Below, piece by piece: positions 45,224 through 54,639 of a DNA stretch of 64,000 nt (position 1 is the stretch's first letter; each line of letters starts with the position of its first letter). The position numbers and the translations under genes were made by a program. Below the pieces are notes generated by a model that saw nothing but the letters and a program-made list of their open reading frames with translations, ran no database searches and was not told where the DNA came from. The DNA is taken from positions 1 through 64,000 of the forward strand of contig JAICSO010000016.1 of the NCBI GenBank assembly GCA_025936825.1. The letters are read 5' to 3'. This stretch comes from Terriglobales bacterium (GTDB lineage: Bacteria > Acidobacteriota > Terriglobia > Terriglobales > Acidobacteriaceae).

Positions 45224-48200
45224 CTAGAAAAACATCTTGAGAGCCAATTGCACAATTCGGGAGTCCGCCGGACCCGCGCCATTGCTACTGTTGTTTACGG
45301 TGCTGCGAATACTTCCGAAGCTTCCGGCGCTCAGTGTGGTATTCGGGTCCGCGAACTGTGGATGGTTGAACAGGTCAAAGAACTCCCCCCTGAACTGGAA
45401 ACTAAAGTTTTCATGAGATGCCAATGGGTAGAAGTTCTTCATGAAGCCCATGTCGACATCCCAGTGGGAAGGCCCACGGAAAGTGTTCTTGCCTACGTTT
45501 CCGTAAGTCCCCACTGCAGGAGCGGCGAACAACGACGTATCGAGCCACGGCACACAGGATTGTGTGGTGTTGGCGCAGCCTTTGCGGGCACCCTCTGGTG
45601 CGACACCGCCGAACTGGCTGGAACTGCCGATGAAATCCGCACGATCTGCGCCGAGGTTCGTTTTGGATCGATCGGTGCCAGCCAAGATCGTCATCGGGTC
45701 TCCGGTGGTGTAACTGTAGATCCCGGTCCACTGCCATCCGCCTGCAACCCATCGCATGAACGCAGGCGAATGATGCATCCGTGGCAGATCCCAGACATAC
45801 GACGCCACGAAACGATGCGTATGGTCGAAGTCGGATAAACCGGTCTCAAATGCAGGTTGGCGTGGATCATAAAACGACATGCCTGAGCCTTTGCTCGATC
45901 CCACATCGGTAATGCCACCGTTGTTCGAAAGACCGAACTCGCGGGCCTTGGAGAATGTATAGTTGGCAAGCAGCGTGATGTGCTTCAGGATTCCGACTGC
46001 AGTAGCACTGGGCCTTTTCTCGAGATCGACTTGCAGGGCGTTATAGTTTGACGCGCCGCTGTTACGGTTCTCGAGAATGTCACTGAACGGCTGAAACGGC
46101 CGACGCGCATCCGTTCCGCAAGCGGCACTGCTGGGGCTTGCGGCGCAGTTATTTGCCACATACGCAGCATAGGAAGCAGGGTTCAGATCTACATCTTGTC
46201 TCAGGTGAGTGCCTTTCAACCCAACGTATGACGCATGGATCACAGTGTCTCGACTCAACTGCCTCTCTAAAGTGAGATTCCAGTCATAGGTGGTTGGCGT
46301 CACCCATTTGGTTCCTGGTTGCAAACCAAACACACTGACGACGGTTGGAAACTGAACTCCTTGTGGCACGTTGCTGAGCGTGAATCGTTGCGGGAATCCT
46401 GCTGTAAAGCTGGGAAAGTTCACCAGCGGATCGCTCCACGGCCCGACTAAAGGTTCAATCGCGTCAATTCTGAGACTGAAAGGTGCGACGATGGCCGCAT
46501 CGTTGAGAAACAGGCCGGGCAAACGCGAATAGTAAAACACGCCACCACCGCCGCGAATTACTGTTTTGCCTGTCCCGAACGGATCATACGAAAAGCCCAG
46601 GCGCGGAGCGAAGTTGTTGAGGTCGGCAGTTTGGCCGGTGGAAGGTACCTTGATGCCGTTGTAGGAATCACCCACGAAGAAGAGTCCGGCTGGGGCGGTT
46701 GGAATCACGCTTGAATGCACGCCCGCAGCGTAGGCATCGGGACGGAACTGCTGGATGCGCCCATAAATTTCCTTCATGGGAACCTGCGGCTCCCAGCGAA
46801 GGCCAAAGTCCAAAGTCAGGCGGGGCAGAGCTTTCCAACTATCATCGGCATACAGCCCTATGACATTCTGCCGGGAATCGGAATAGTCGCCCGATGTCTG
46901 AGATAACTGGCGCAGGTGGCCAAGCACAAAGCTTGCCGTTGCCAGATTCGTGGTGTCGCTCGTAAACGTCCAGCTGCCGTTTTCCTGGTCGGTGTTCCGG
47001 ATATTGGACTGATCCTTCTCGATCTCGCCGCCAAACCCAATGGTGTGCCTGCCGTGATTCCAGGTCATCTGATCGCGAATATTTCCGGAATTGCGAATGA
47101 ACTTGGCATCGTTGAAGGTGTTGATTTGGAAGAAGCCATTCACGTTGAAAAATTTGATCCCACCTTGCGCCTTGGGCAATTGAAAGATGTTGACGCCGAA
47201 ATCGTTCATCTGTGGGACCTTTCCAAACTGGCCACGATCAGACGCCGCTCGTACAACATCGAGGACCACGTTGTTTACAAGCCGGGGACTTACAACCCAG
47301 GTGTAACCGACGGCGTAGTTCTGGGTCTGCACGGTCGAGCCTGCGCCCACAGTGAGAATGTTCTTTCCATCAAAAGATGGCGCGTGCACAAAGCGATCGA
47401 GGTAAAACCGGGCGTAAAGCCGATCCTGGCCCCGTACCGTCTGGTCCACACGCGCAACATACTCATTGAGATTCTGCTGGTTGGGAGTCGCGAAGGTTAC
47501 ACTGCCGTCCGGCGCTGCCTGAGATACCGGAAGAAACTGTGCAAAGCTGGTTGCCACCGAACTGATTTCATTCGATGGAATGATGTTGCCAGTGAATGGC
47601 GTGCCCGTGGTCGGATCGTTAATGAGCACGACTTTATGCAACGGGTTCGCAGGACTGTTTGCATTCAGGTAAGCCGAGAAGTCTCCATTCAGGTTCGCTG
47701 CCGTCGGAATCACAGCGTTGCTGGCGTTGTTTTGCGTTCTCAGCCGCGTAGCCTGGTATCCGAAGAAAACGAATGTGCGGTCTTTGCGGATTGGGCCACC
47801 GATTGTGCCTCCAAATTGATTGCGCTTCAACGGGTCCACCTTCGTTGCGAAATAGTTCCTTGCATTGAAGGCTCGATTGCGGATGAACTCAAACGCGTCA
47901 CCGTGCCATTGGTTCGTTCCTGACTTCGTTACAACATTGACGACGGCTCCGGCATTCGCGCCGTACTGTGCGTCGAAGCTGTTGGTTTGGACGCTAAATT
48001 CCTGCACCGCATCCGGGAACGGGAAAGGATTGTTGGTATTGCTCATCAAGTCCTGGTTGTTGGCCCCGTCCAGGTTGTAACTGATCTGGTCCGGACGCGC
48101 GCCATTGACCGCAATGGATTCCGCGCCGGGAACTTGTTTCGTGTCTCCCTGCTGAGCTCCGTGCCCATTGGCGTTTGTCGTGCCTGGAACCAGCAAGGTG

Positions 48201-48661
48201 AGATCCGCGGCATTTCTGCCGTTGAGCGGCAGGTCCACTACCCGGGCCTGCTCAACCACGTGGTTCAAGACCGGGGTAACTGTATCCACGTGGACCATCG
48301 ACTCTTCGACCGTCACTTGTTCGTTGGCCTGTCCTACCGCCATTCGGACTTCAACCGAACGTAGCTGGTCAGCCAAAATCGTTACATCCGCCGAGTAGGA
48401 TTTAAATCCAGGCGCCTGGACGGCTACCGTATAGGTAGCTGGAAGCAGAGAAGGAACGTTAAAGGCTCCATTTGCGTCCGCAACCACCACGCGATGCGCG
48501 GATGTTCCTTTCTGAGTCACGGTCACTTTTGCGCCGGAAATAGCGGCCCCGGTTTGATCTAGGACCGTACCGGTTATGGCAGCTTGACCGCCGCCTTGTG
48601 CAAAGGCATTCAGAGAAATAAACAACGCGCCGATTCCTAGTAAAGTGCAAATGTTCTTCAC
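45224..48661 (-). CDS. Oar-like TonB-dependent receptor of the xylan locus
   Basis: 1,145 residues from a GTG with GGAGGAGG upstream. Signal peptide (MKNICTLLGIGALFISLNAF), carboxypeptidase-regulatory-like domain (~25-110, GTVLDQTGAAISGAKVTVTQ), plug (VDLPLNGRNAADLTLLVPGT, GAVVNVVTKSGTNQWHGDAF) and a 20+-strand barrel, ending ADSRIVQLALKMFF. Outer-membrane importer. Neighbouring xylanase and ROK regulator genes point to xylo-oligosaccharides (inference). A long ~220-nt leader precedes it. Confidence 0.95.
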   Translation of the reverse strand: MKNICTLLGIGALFISLNAFAQGGGQAAITGTVLDQTGAAISGAKVTVTQKGTSAHRVVVADANGAFNVPSLLPATYTVAVQAPGFKSYSADVTILADQLRSVEVRMAVGQANEQVTVEESMVHVDTVTPVLNHVVEQARVVDLPLNGRNAADLTLLVPGTTNANGHGAQQGDTKQVPGAESIAVNGARPDQISYNLDGANNQDLMSNTNNPFPFPDAVQEFSVQTNSFDAQYGANAGAVVNVVTKSGTNQWHGDAFEFIRNRAFNARNYFATKVDPLKRNQFGGTIGGPIRKDRTFVFFGYQATRLRTQNNASNAVIPTAANLNGDFSAYLNANSPANPLHKVVLINDPTTGTPFTGNIIPSNEISSVATSFAQFLPVSQAAPDGSVTFATPNQQNLNEYVARVDQTVRGQDRLYARFYLDRFVHAPSFDGKNILTVGAGSTVQTQNYAVGYTWVVSPRLVNNVVLDVVRAASDRGQFGKVPQMNDFGVNIFQLPKAQGGIKFFNVNGFFQINTFNDAKFIRNSGNIRDQMTWNHGRHTIGFGGEIEKDQSNIRNTDQENGSWTFTSDTTNLATASFVLGHLRQLSQTSGDYSDSRQNVIGLYADDSWKALPRLTLDFGLRWEPQVPMKEIYGRIQQFRPDAYAAGVHSSVIPTAPAGLFFVGDSYNGIKVPSTGQTADLNNFAPRLGFSYDPFGTGKTVIRGGGGVFYYSRLPGLFLNDAAIVAPFSLRIDAIEPLVGPWSDPLVNFPSFTAGFPQRFTLSNVPQGVQFPTVVSVFGLQPGTKWVTPTTYDWNLTLERQLSRDTVIHASYVGLKGTHLRQDVDLNPASYAAYVANNCAASPSSAACGTDARRPFQPFSDILENRNSGASNYNALQVDLEKRPSATAVGILKHITLLANYTFSKAREFGLSNNGGITDVGSSKGSGMSFYDPRQPAFETGLSDFDHTHRFVASYVWDLPRMHHSPAFMRWVAGGWQWTGIYSYTTGDPMTILAGTDRSKTNLGADRADFIGSSSQFGGVAPEGARKGCANTTQSCVPWLDTSLFAAPAVGTYGNVGKNTFRGPSHWDVDMGFMKNFYPLASHENFSFQFRGEFFDLFNHPQFADPNTTLSAGSFGSIRSTVNNSSNGAGPADSRIVQLALKMFF

Positions 48662-48862
48662 GGTGCCTCCTCCGGCTTCTTCAACTTCTGATTTTTTTCA
48701 GTCATACCCGCCTCAGCCTTTTGATCTTTCCCACGAAGACGAGGCGGTGCGTTACGAGCAATTGGTACTGCGAACTGAATTTCGAGCGACGCAAAGCAGG
48801 CTGCACGGGCCGCCCCGTATCTGCAATCTGCTGCTACAAGCAATCGACACACCAAGCGGATA

Positions 48863-48908
48863 TTTCTTTTGAGGCCCGAACTATATGCAAACATCCTTTC
48901 CTTGTCGA
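48863..48908 (-). promoter_or_regulatory. Sigma70-like promoter and candidate ROK operator of the TonB gene
   Basis: Minus-strand -35 TCGACA (48903-48908), 17-nt spacer and -10 TATAGT (48880-48885). Overlapping and following the -10 is CATATAGTTCG, then CCTCAAAAGAAA, nearly the same as the element before the ROK gene at 50281-50305 (22 of 25 positions). Confidence 0.65.
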
Positions 48909-48971
48909 CATTGCGTCCTTAGCTTTCTGAGAATTTAGCTTTTTAAATGGCGCGTATTCACAAACCTGCAG

Positions 48972-50213
48972 CTAAAACGACATAACTTCTACTCCTGTTG
49001 CTGGAACGGTGGGCTTACGTAGCAGTTTGGCAATTCCTGTCCGGCGGTCAACGGCCGAACCAAAGTGCTCCTGGAGAACCATCGCTATCGTGCCTCGCAA
49101 ACGCGCGACACTGGGTTCGGCAGCAGCGGGCCGCACCGACGGAGGATTGCCAATCAGCACAGACTGTTTTACAGCGCGTTCGATGACGGGTCCCATATGA
49201 TTCCACATGCGAGTGAACTCGCCAACAAATACGATTTCTTCCGGAGAAAGGGCTGCGATGACCATTCGCATACCGCGCCCGATTTGTTGTGCCATGTGAT
49301 CGAGTGCGCGTAACGCGTGCTGGTCCCTTCCTTCCGCCAACGCCAGTAAATCCTGAAAACTTGGACCGCCGCTTCGACTGGTGGCGCCGTAAAACCGCAG
49401 CGCGGCCCAATTGGAGGCATAAACTTCCCAGCACCCGCGGGATCCGCAACCGCACTGAGGGCCACTGCCGTCGAGCGGAATGTGTCCGAATTCACCCGCC
49501 ATGCCGTTGGCAGCGTGCAGCAGATGTCCGTCAGCAAAGATTCCCACGCCAACGCCTTCGCTGATCGTAACCGCTAACAGGTTCCGTACTGCGGATTGTG
49601 CGAACCAGACCTCGGCCAGTACGCAAGCATTCGCGGCATTTTCCATTTTGACCGGCAAACCGGTTGCTTTTTCCAGCGGCGCCTTCAGATCGAATTCTGG
49701 CCATTTGAGGTTCGGAGCGAAGACAACTCGGCCGCGCCTCTCGTCATATCGGCCGGGAATGACCACTCCAATGCCTTCGAACAGAAGCTCAGGATGGTCC
49801 GTGATCATCCGCAAGATGCGCTCGGAAAAAATTTTCACCGCAGCGTCAGGATTGTCCGGCGTCTGAATCGACTGCCGTTCAAGAAAATTTCCGTTCACGT
49901 CGGCGACCGCCACGGTACTGTTCGCTGGCCGCAGATCCAGTGCAAGAATCGCGCGCCGATCATTGAGCTGCAGAAACGTTGGCCGTCGTCCGCGAGGCAA
50001 TCGTCCCACCGATCCGTAGACCACCCACTTCTCTCGTATAAGCTGTTCGGTAATTAAGGAAACCGTGCTGGGCTGGAGTCCTGAGGCCCGCGCCAGGTCC
50101 GCACGTGAGATGGGCTGGCGCCTGCGGATGAGGTTGAGCACGATCGCGCGATTGATGCCGCGAGCGGTTTCGCTCGTGGCTCCCTGCTCGGCATGGACGC
50201 TATGTCGACGCAT
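48972..50213 (-). CDS. ROK-family transcriptional regulator (NagC/XylR type)
   Basis: About 413 residues. N-terminal winged HTH (~20-75, RADLARASGLQPSTVSLITE), then a sugar-kinase-like ROK domain with DLRPANSTVAV, GEFGHIPLDGSG and zinc motif CGCGSRGCWE. It is a sugar-responsive repressor. Start M at 50213; one further Met upstream at 50231 is possible. The shared promoter element suggests it represses itself and the receptor gene, with released xylose or xylo-oligosaccharide as likely inducer (inference). Confidence 0.94.
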   Translation of the reverse strand: MRRHSVHAEQGATSETARGINRAIVLNLIRRRQPISRADLARASGLQPSTVSLITEQLIREKWVVYGSVGRLPRGRRPTFLQLNDRRAILALDLRPANSTVAVADVNGNFLERQSIQTPDNPDAAVKIFSERILRMITDHPELLFEGIGVVIPGRYDERRGRVVFAPNLKWPEFDLKAPLEKATGLPVKMENAANACVLAEVWFAQSAVRNLLAVTISEGVGVGIFADGHLLHAANGMAGEFGHIPLDGSGPQCGCGSRGCWEVYASNWAALRFYGATSRSGGPSFQDLLALAEGRDQHALRALDHMAQQIGRGMRMVIAALSPEEIVFVGEFTRMWNHMGPVIERAVKQSVLIGNPPSVRPAAAEPSVARLRGTIAMVLQEHFGSAVDRRTGIAKLLRKPTVPATGVEVMSF

Positions 50214-50280
50214 AGACGCACAGCCCGCCATAGCCGACGCGGCTACGGATCCGAGAATCCTTGGCGGCTATCGCGAGAGC

Positions 50281-50327
50281 TTTCCTTTGAGGATCGAACT
50301 ATATGGGTGACCGCAAAAGGTTGTCAA
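50281..50327 (-). promoter_or_regulatory. Promoter and operator of the ROK gene
   Basis: Minus strand: -35 TTGACA (50322-50327), 18-nt spacer, -10 TATAGT (50298-50303), then TCGATCCTCAAAGGAAA. The -10 and the bases after it repeat the element upstream of the TonB receptor gene. The transcription start would fall in the repeat itself, the expected place for a repressor site. Confidence 0.7.
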
Positions 50328-50357
50328 GACGGAAAAAGCTGAAAGGGTCAAATTAAA

Positions 50358-50384
50358 GTAAAAAGGGCAGCCGTGGCTGCCCTG
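50358..50384 (-). terminator. Rho-independent terminator of the PRC-barrel gene
   Basis: On the minus strand GGGCAGCC, 2-nt loop, GGCTGCCC and then TTTTTAC: an 8-bp stem and T-run, 23 nt after the PRC-barrel gene stop. Confidence 0.85.
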
Positions 50385-50406
50385 TGCCCTTAGATAAACC
50401 GATTAC

Positions 50407-51087
50407 TCAAACCGCATTGCGCTCGCGGGTTGCGCTCTGCGAGGAACGGTCTGCTGCCGGACCGACGCTGCAGGTTGTGCACGATTCCGTGATATCACGG
50501 CGGTGCTGACGAAGCCTATCCTCAAACGTCAGCCAGCGCGCGCCAATTCCCGAGCCGGTGCTGTCGATCGTAACCTCATTGTCCGCCGCCGGGATGATGC
50601 GTGAACTGAGCTCCTGTTGCTCCTCCCGCGACAACTGACTGCCGATGGAACCTGGTTCCGCAGGCATCTCGTCCGCGGTCGGAGTAATATCGCGGTCCGA
50701 GCCCTTGCGATGCTGCACCGGGCCGTCGTGCCACGCTGCTTTGTACCGCTTCTCGTAATCCTTCCAGCGGTCCTCGTTGCGAACGTCATCTTCGTCATAA
50801 GGGGGGAAGGCTTCGATCTGCTGCTTGGTCGCGTTGATCTGGAAGTCGTCCTCATGCTTCGCTGAACCGGTCAGCCGCTCGGCGGGAACGATGAACTTCT
50901 TGCTCGACAGCCATCCGCCCGTATCGATCACAACATAGCGAATATCTCCAGATGAGTGGTCAAAGATCACATCGTCGATCTTTCCCAGCTTCTCGTCGTC
51001 GCGGCCGTAAACGTGAGCTCCGCGAATGTCCTCGTCGGTGTCAAGATCAGCAAAACGGTAGTCCCGTAAAATTCCGTAATGCGCCAT
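50407..51087 (-). CDS. PRC-barrel domain protein
   Basis: 226 residues: PRC-barrel beta-barrel at ~15-75 (IRGAHVYGRDDEKLGKIDDV, then IRYVVIDTGGWLSSKKFIVP), then an acidic/polar region with no clear fold (DEDDVRNEDRWKDYEKRYKA) and a low-complexity tail. PRC domains occur in RNA-processing and envelope-stress-type proteins; no specific role seen here. Single gene, leftward, with a strong terminator. The C-terminal ~40 residues look less constrained than the barrel. Confidence 0.85.
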   Translation of the reverse strand: MAHYGILRDYRFADLDTDEDIRGAHVYGRDDEKLGKIDDVIFDHSSGDIRYVVIDTGGWLSSKKFIVPAERLTGSAKHEDDFQINATKQQIEAFPPYDEDDVRNEDRWKDYEKRYKAAWHDGPVQHRKGSDRDITPTADEMPAEPGSIGSQLSREEQQELSSRIIPAADNEVTIDSTGSGIGARWLTFEDRLRQHRRDITESCTTCSVGPAADRSSQSATRERNAV

Positions 51088-51224
51088 TGAGTCCTCCTGC
51101 TTCTCTCATCAGAATTGTCTTCCTGGCAAACGGCCTTAAGATGCGATCGAGCGCTGCGTCAGGCGCATGCACTTTCCACAGTTACGGATTGAATACATGG
51201 GCGTGGAAGCCCTTGAAATTGCTC

Positions 51225-51230
51225 TATAAT
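51225..51230 (+). promoter_or_regulatory. Possible -10 of the tol-pal operon
   Basis: TATAAT, perfect consensus, 27 nt upstream of the tolQ start. No good -35 is seen at 16-18 nt, so an activator or other sigma contact may help. Confidence 0.45.
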
Positions 51231-51256
51231 CGAGGTCTGGCGTTCTTTCAACCTAA

Positions 51257-51970
51257 ATGCATCTGTATCCCTTCCCTGCTCTTTTTGTCGGCGGCGAAAT
51301 CATTGATCTCGTACGCGAAACCGGGCCCGTAGCCCAGGCGGTTCTACTCACCTTGCTGGCTTTCAGCTTAGTCTCATGGGCCATCATTCTGTCCCGCTGG
51401 AGCATATTGAAGCGGGCGCGAGTGCAGAGTGGCAGATTTCTGCGCGCGTTCCGGCGAGCGCAGCGGCTGCAGGACATCAGCTCTGTTTCAGAGCAGTTCC
51501 GCCCCAGTCCGCTGGTCGGAGTGTTTCAATCCGGCTTCAAGGAATTTGAACGCCAGGTTGGAACGTCAGGCGGATTGCGGAACCCTCTTGCAGTTCAGCG
51601 CGCCATGCAGATCGCCTCGTCGGAAGAGATGACGCGCTTTGAGCGCAATCTTCCCTGGCTGGCTATCACCGGTGCTGTAACTCCGTTCGTCGGATTGTTC
51701 GGTACAGTTTGGGGCATCATCGATGCCTTTCATGGCCTTGGTACCAGCGGAGCAGCAACTCTGCGGGCCGTTGCACCCGGAATTTCGGAAGCGCTTATCA
51801 CGACCGCGGCTGGCCTGGCTGCCGCCATCCCCGCCGTCATCGCGTACAACCTGATCGGCGGATCGCTTCGTGACTTCGCCGCTCGTTGCGATGACTTCTC
51901 GCTCGAAATGCTGAATGCAGTAGAGCGCCAGCCAATGGCCTCGCGCGTCCCGGAGGAGGTGCGGCGGTAA
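51257..51970 (+). CDS. tolQ: TolQ-type proton channel subunit
   Basis: 237 residues, MotA/TolQ/ExbB family: three membrane helices (~20-42, then LPWLAITGAVTPFVGLFGTV and ISEALITTAAGLAAAIPAVI). The TM2/TM3 Gly-, Thr- and Ala-rich pattern is that of the proton pathway. It energises the Tol-Pal trans-envelope complex. The stop overlaps the tolR ATG (TAATG). First gene of the operon. Confidence 0.92.
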   Translation: MHLYPFPALFVGGEIIDLVRETGPVAQAVLLTLLAFSLVSWAIILSRWSILKRARVQSGRFLRAFRRAQRLQDISSVSEQFRPSPLVGVFQSGFKEFERQVGTSGGLRNPLAVQRAMQIASSEEMTRFERNLPWLAITGAVTPFVGLFGTVWGIIDAFHGLGTSGAATLRAVAPGISEALITTAAGLAAAIPAVIAYNLIGGSLRDFAARCDDFSLEMLNAVERQPMASRVPEEVRR

Positions 51971-52395
51971 TGGCCTTCACCGCTGGCAACGGCCGCACAC
52001 AAATCGCACTCGCCGACATCAACATCACCCCACTGGTGGACGTTGTCCTCGTGTTGCTCATCATCTTTATGGTGACTGCGCCGGTGTTGCAGTCAGGCAT
52101 CGAAGTCGCTGTTCCCAAGACGCGCACGGTGAAGGAAATCACCGAAGAGCGCGTGGTCATCAGCATCGACAAGCAGCAACGCGTCTTTTTGGGCAACGAT
52201 CCCATCAACATCAACGAGATTGCCGGCAAGCTGAAGCAGAGGTTTCGCGACCCCGCGCACCAGTCGATCTTTCTGCGCGCCGACGAAGACGTACCTTTTG
52301 GCGCTTTCGCCACCGTGATGGATGCGGTGAAGCAGTCGGGGATCACTAACGTCAGCATTGTCACGCAGCCGCTGGATACTCATGGCAAGCGGTGA
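51970..52395 (+). CDS. tolR: TolR (ExbD family)
   Basis: 141 residues: one N-terminal membrane helix, LADINITPLVDVVLVLLIIF, with the essential Asp, and a periplasmic domain (FLRADEDVPFGAFATVMDAV). It works with TolQ as stator and force generator. The gene overlaps the next gene by 14 nt. Confidence 0.94.
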   Translation: MAFTAGNGRTQIALADINITPLVDVVLVLLIIFMVTAPVLQSGIEVAVPKTRTVKEITEERVVISIDKQQRVFLGNDPININEIAGKLKQRFRDPAHQSIFLRADEDVPFGAFATVMDAVKQSGITNVSIVTQPLDTHGKR

Positions 52396-53167
52396 GATCT
52401 TCTTCGAGCACGAACGCTGGGGACGCAACCTGGCGTGGTCGGCGGGCCTGCACGTTGGCGTTACGCTCGCTATCTTCTTGTATGCCGTCGTTGCTCGCGG
52501 TGGCACCGGGTCCAACTGGGGCGCGGGCGGTGGCGGCAGTGCTATGGGCGTGACGCTGGTGAGCACGGTTCCGCTGCCGGCCAATCCTATTGATACCAAG
52601 AGCGTGCTGGCCACTGAATCCAAGGGGCTCTCGCAATCGAAACCGCAAGAACACGTCGAAGAACCGGATGCAATTCCGATCGCGCAGAAGAACGCCAAGA
52701 AGAGGCCGGTTCCGCAGCCGACTGCAACACAGCGCAAGCCGCAGCAACCCGTGCAAGAAGCCAACAATGTTGTTCCCTATGGCGAAGGCGGCCAGGCCAG
52801 CGGACCGTATTCGATGTTCAGCGCGGGCGGCGCAAAGGGCGGCATCGCCTTCAGCGGCGGTGGCGGAGACTTCGGCTCGCGTTTCGCATGGTATGTACGC
52901 GCGCTGAATCAGAAGATTTCCGAGAACTGGCTCAGGTATGAGGTTGACCCACGAATTCAAAACGCTAACCGCGTGTATCTAACGTTTGATGTGGATCGCA
53001 GCGGAAGACCGTCGCACGTTGAAGTTGAGCAGTCGAGTGGCGTGCCTTCGCTGGACATTTCGGCGGTTCGCGCCATCCAGCGCATTGATAACTTTGGGCC
53101 CTTACCAGCAGAATATCCGGGCAATAAGGTCAGTGTAGAGTTCTGGTTCGATTACACCAAGAGATGA
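52382..53167 (+). CDS. tolA: TolA/TonB-like energy transducer
   Basis: About 261 residues from MASGEIFFEHERWGRNLAWS: one N-terminal membrane helix (~18-38), a Pro/Gln/Lys-rich linker (~75-150), a Gly-rich patch (FSAGGAKGGIAFSGGGGDFG) and a TonB-type C-terminal domain (RVYLTFDVDRSGRPSHVEVE). Its place between tolR and tolB identifies it as the TolA slot of the Tol complex, although the C-terminal domain is TonB-like, which is common in this phylum. Symbol by position. Confidence 0.85.
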   Translation: MASGEIFFEHERWGRNLAWSAGLHVGVTLAIFLYAVVARGGTGSNWGAGGGGSAMGVTLVSTVPLPANPIDTKSVLATESKGLSQSKPQEHVEEPDAIPIAQKNAKKRPVPQPTATQRKPQQPVQEANNVVPYGEGGQASGPYSMFSAGGAKGGIAFSGGGGDFGSRFAWYVRALNQKISENWLRYEVDPRIQNANRVYLTFDVDRSGRPSHVEVEQSSGVPSLDISAVRAIQRIDNFGPLPAEYPGNKVSVEFWFDYTKR

Positions 53168-53212
53168 GCGGGCAGGTTCTACGTCCGCATTAAACTGCAC
53201 AAGGAGAGCTGC

Positions 53213-54595
53213 TTGAACTTGGGATTAGATCGTAATACGATATATCCAGCTACTCACATGTGGCGTCGTTTCTCATACTTCTTTTTCGCCATCTTCTTCT
53301 GTTTTGCGATTGCCGCTAATCTTCTCGCTCAGGACTGGATTAAGTCGGGTACTGGGCTTGGCGTCGAACGTATCCGCATCGCTGTCCCGGAGTTCAAGGC
53401 AGCCAACCAGGACCCGCGTAACAGCGAACTGCTGCGCACATTCAACGACACACTCTGGAACGACCTCACCAATGCGGGCATTTTCGAAATGGTCTCGAAG
53501 AGTTTCTACCCTCTAGGCCAGATCGGCGCGCCCAGTGATGTCAAGTTCGACACCTGGGGCCAGACGCCAGTGAATGCCGCCATGCTGGTATTCGGCAACC
53601 TGGGTGCTAGTGGCAACAATGTCGTCGTGCAGGGCTGGCTGGAGGATGTCAAGAATCCGAACTCGCCGCCCGTTCTGGCCAAGCAGTACACCGATAACGC
53701 CACGACCCAGCAGGCGCGCGTGATCGCCCACAAGTTCGCGGACGAGATCATCTTCCGCCTGGGCGGCGGCATTAACGGAATTGCCGAGACGCAGATCTAC
53801 TACGTCAGCACCCGCAGCGGCCACAAAGAAATTTGGGCCATGGACTACGACGGCGCCAATCAGCACCCGGTCACGACCCTCGGCACCATCTCTCTTTCCC
53901 CGCATGTCTCGCCCGACGGTTCTCGCCTGGCGTTCAGTTCGTTCAACGGATCGGCCTGGGAAATTCGCATGTTCTCGTTCGATCTGAACCGCATGGTGTC
54001 TTTCCCTCGCTATGGCCGCACGAACCTTTCGCCCTCATGGGCCCCGGACGGAACTCGCCTTGCATTTTCATCTTCCCGATCGGGAACCCCGGAGATCTAC
54101 GCCGTCGATCAATCCGGCGGCAATCTCCATCGCCTCACCAATTCAGGGACGACCAATGTCTCGCCTACGTGGAACCGCAAAACCGGCAGCGAGATCGCCT
54201 GGGTCAGTCGTCACGGCGACCTGCCGAAGATCTTCACCATGAGTGCCGACGGCACCAACGTGCAGCAATTAACCGATCAGGGCTACGCCGTCTCGCCGTC
54301 GTGGTCGCCCAATGGGCAGTTCCTGGTGTTCTCCTGGATGCGCCATTACGGGCCCGGCGCGCCCGGTTCCCAGGACATCTACCTCATGGACGTCACCAAC
54401 AAGCAGTGGGTGCAGCTAACGCACGATGGCGGCCGCAACGATTTTCCCTGCTGGTCACCGGATAACCGGCACATCGTTTTCCAGTCGAACCGTTCGGGAT
54501 CGCTACAGATTTGGAGCATGCTGGCCGATGGAAGCAATCAGAAGCAGCTGACCACCTCCGGTACTAATTCGGAACCTGACTGGAGTTGGAAGTAG
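53213..54595 (+). CDS. tolB: TolB periplasmic protein
   Basis: 460 residues starting at TTG 53213 (AAGGAG 7 nt upstream; ATG at 53258 is an alternative). Signal peptide (FFFAIFFCFAIAANLLAQ), N-terminal domain (~45-190, ERIRIAVPEFKAANQDP) and a six-bladed beta-propeller with PD40/WD-like repeats (LSPHVSPDGSRLAFSSF, LSPSWAPDGTRLAFSSSRS, CWSPDNRHIVFQSNRSGSL). It links Pal and TolA during outer-membrane constriction. Confidence 0.94.
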   Translation: MNLGLDRNTIYPATHMWRRFSYFFFAIFFCFAIAANLLAQDWIKSGTGLGVERIRIAVPEFKAANQDPRNSELLRTFNDTLWNDLTNAGIFEMVSKSFYPLGQIGAPSDVKFDTWGQTPVNAAMLVFGNLGASGNNVVVQGWLEDVKNPNSPPVLAKQYTDNATTQQARVIAHKFADEIIFRLGGGINGIAETQIYYVSTRSGHKEIWAMDYDGANQHPVTTLGTISLSPHVSPDGSRLAFSSFNGSAWEIRMFSFDLNRMVSFPRYGRTNLSPSWAPDGTRLAFSSSRSGTPEIYAVDQSGGNLHRLTNSGTTNVSPTWNRKTGSEIAWVSRHGDLPKIFTMSADGTNVQQLTDQGYAVSPSWSPNGQFLVFSWMRHYGPGAPGSQDIYLMDVTNKQWVQLTHDGGRNDFPCWSPDNRHIVFQSNRSGSLQIWSMLADGSNQKQLTTSGTNSEPDWSWK

Positions 54596-54639
54596 CGTTT
54601 TCCTTGTAGTTTGAGGGGCATTCTTGGTATCTGTGGAAG

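Noticed and set aside
46916-47923. 335-residue plus-strand open frame
   Set aside because: It lies antisense inside the TonB receptor gene, has no family-like sequence, and the receptor frame explains the region fully.
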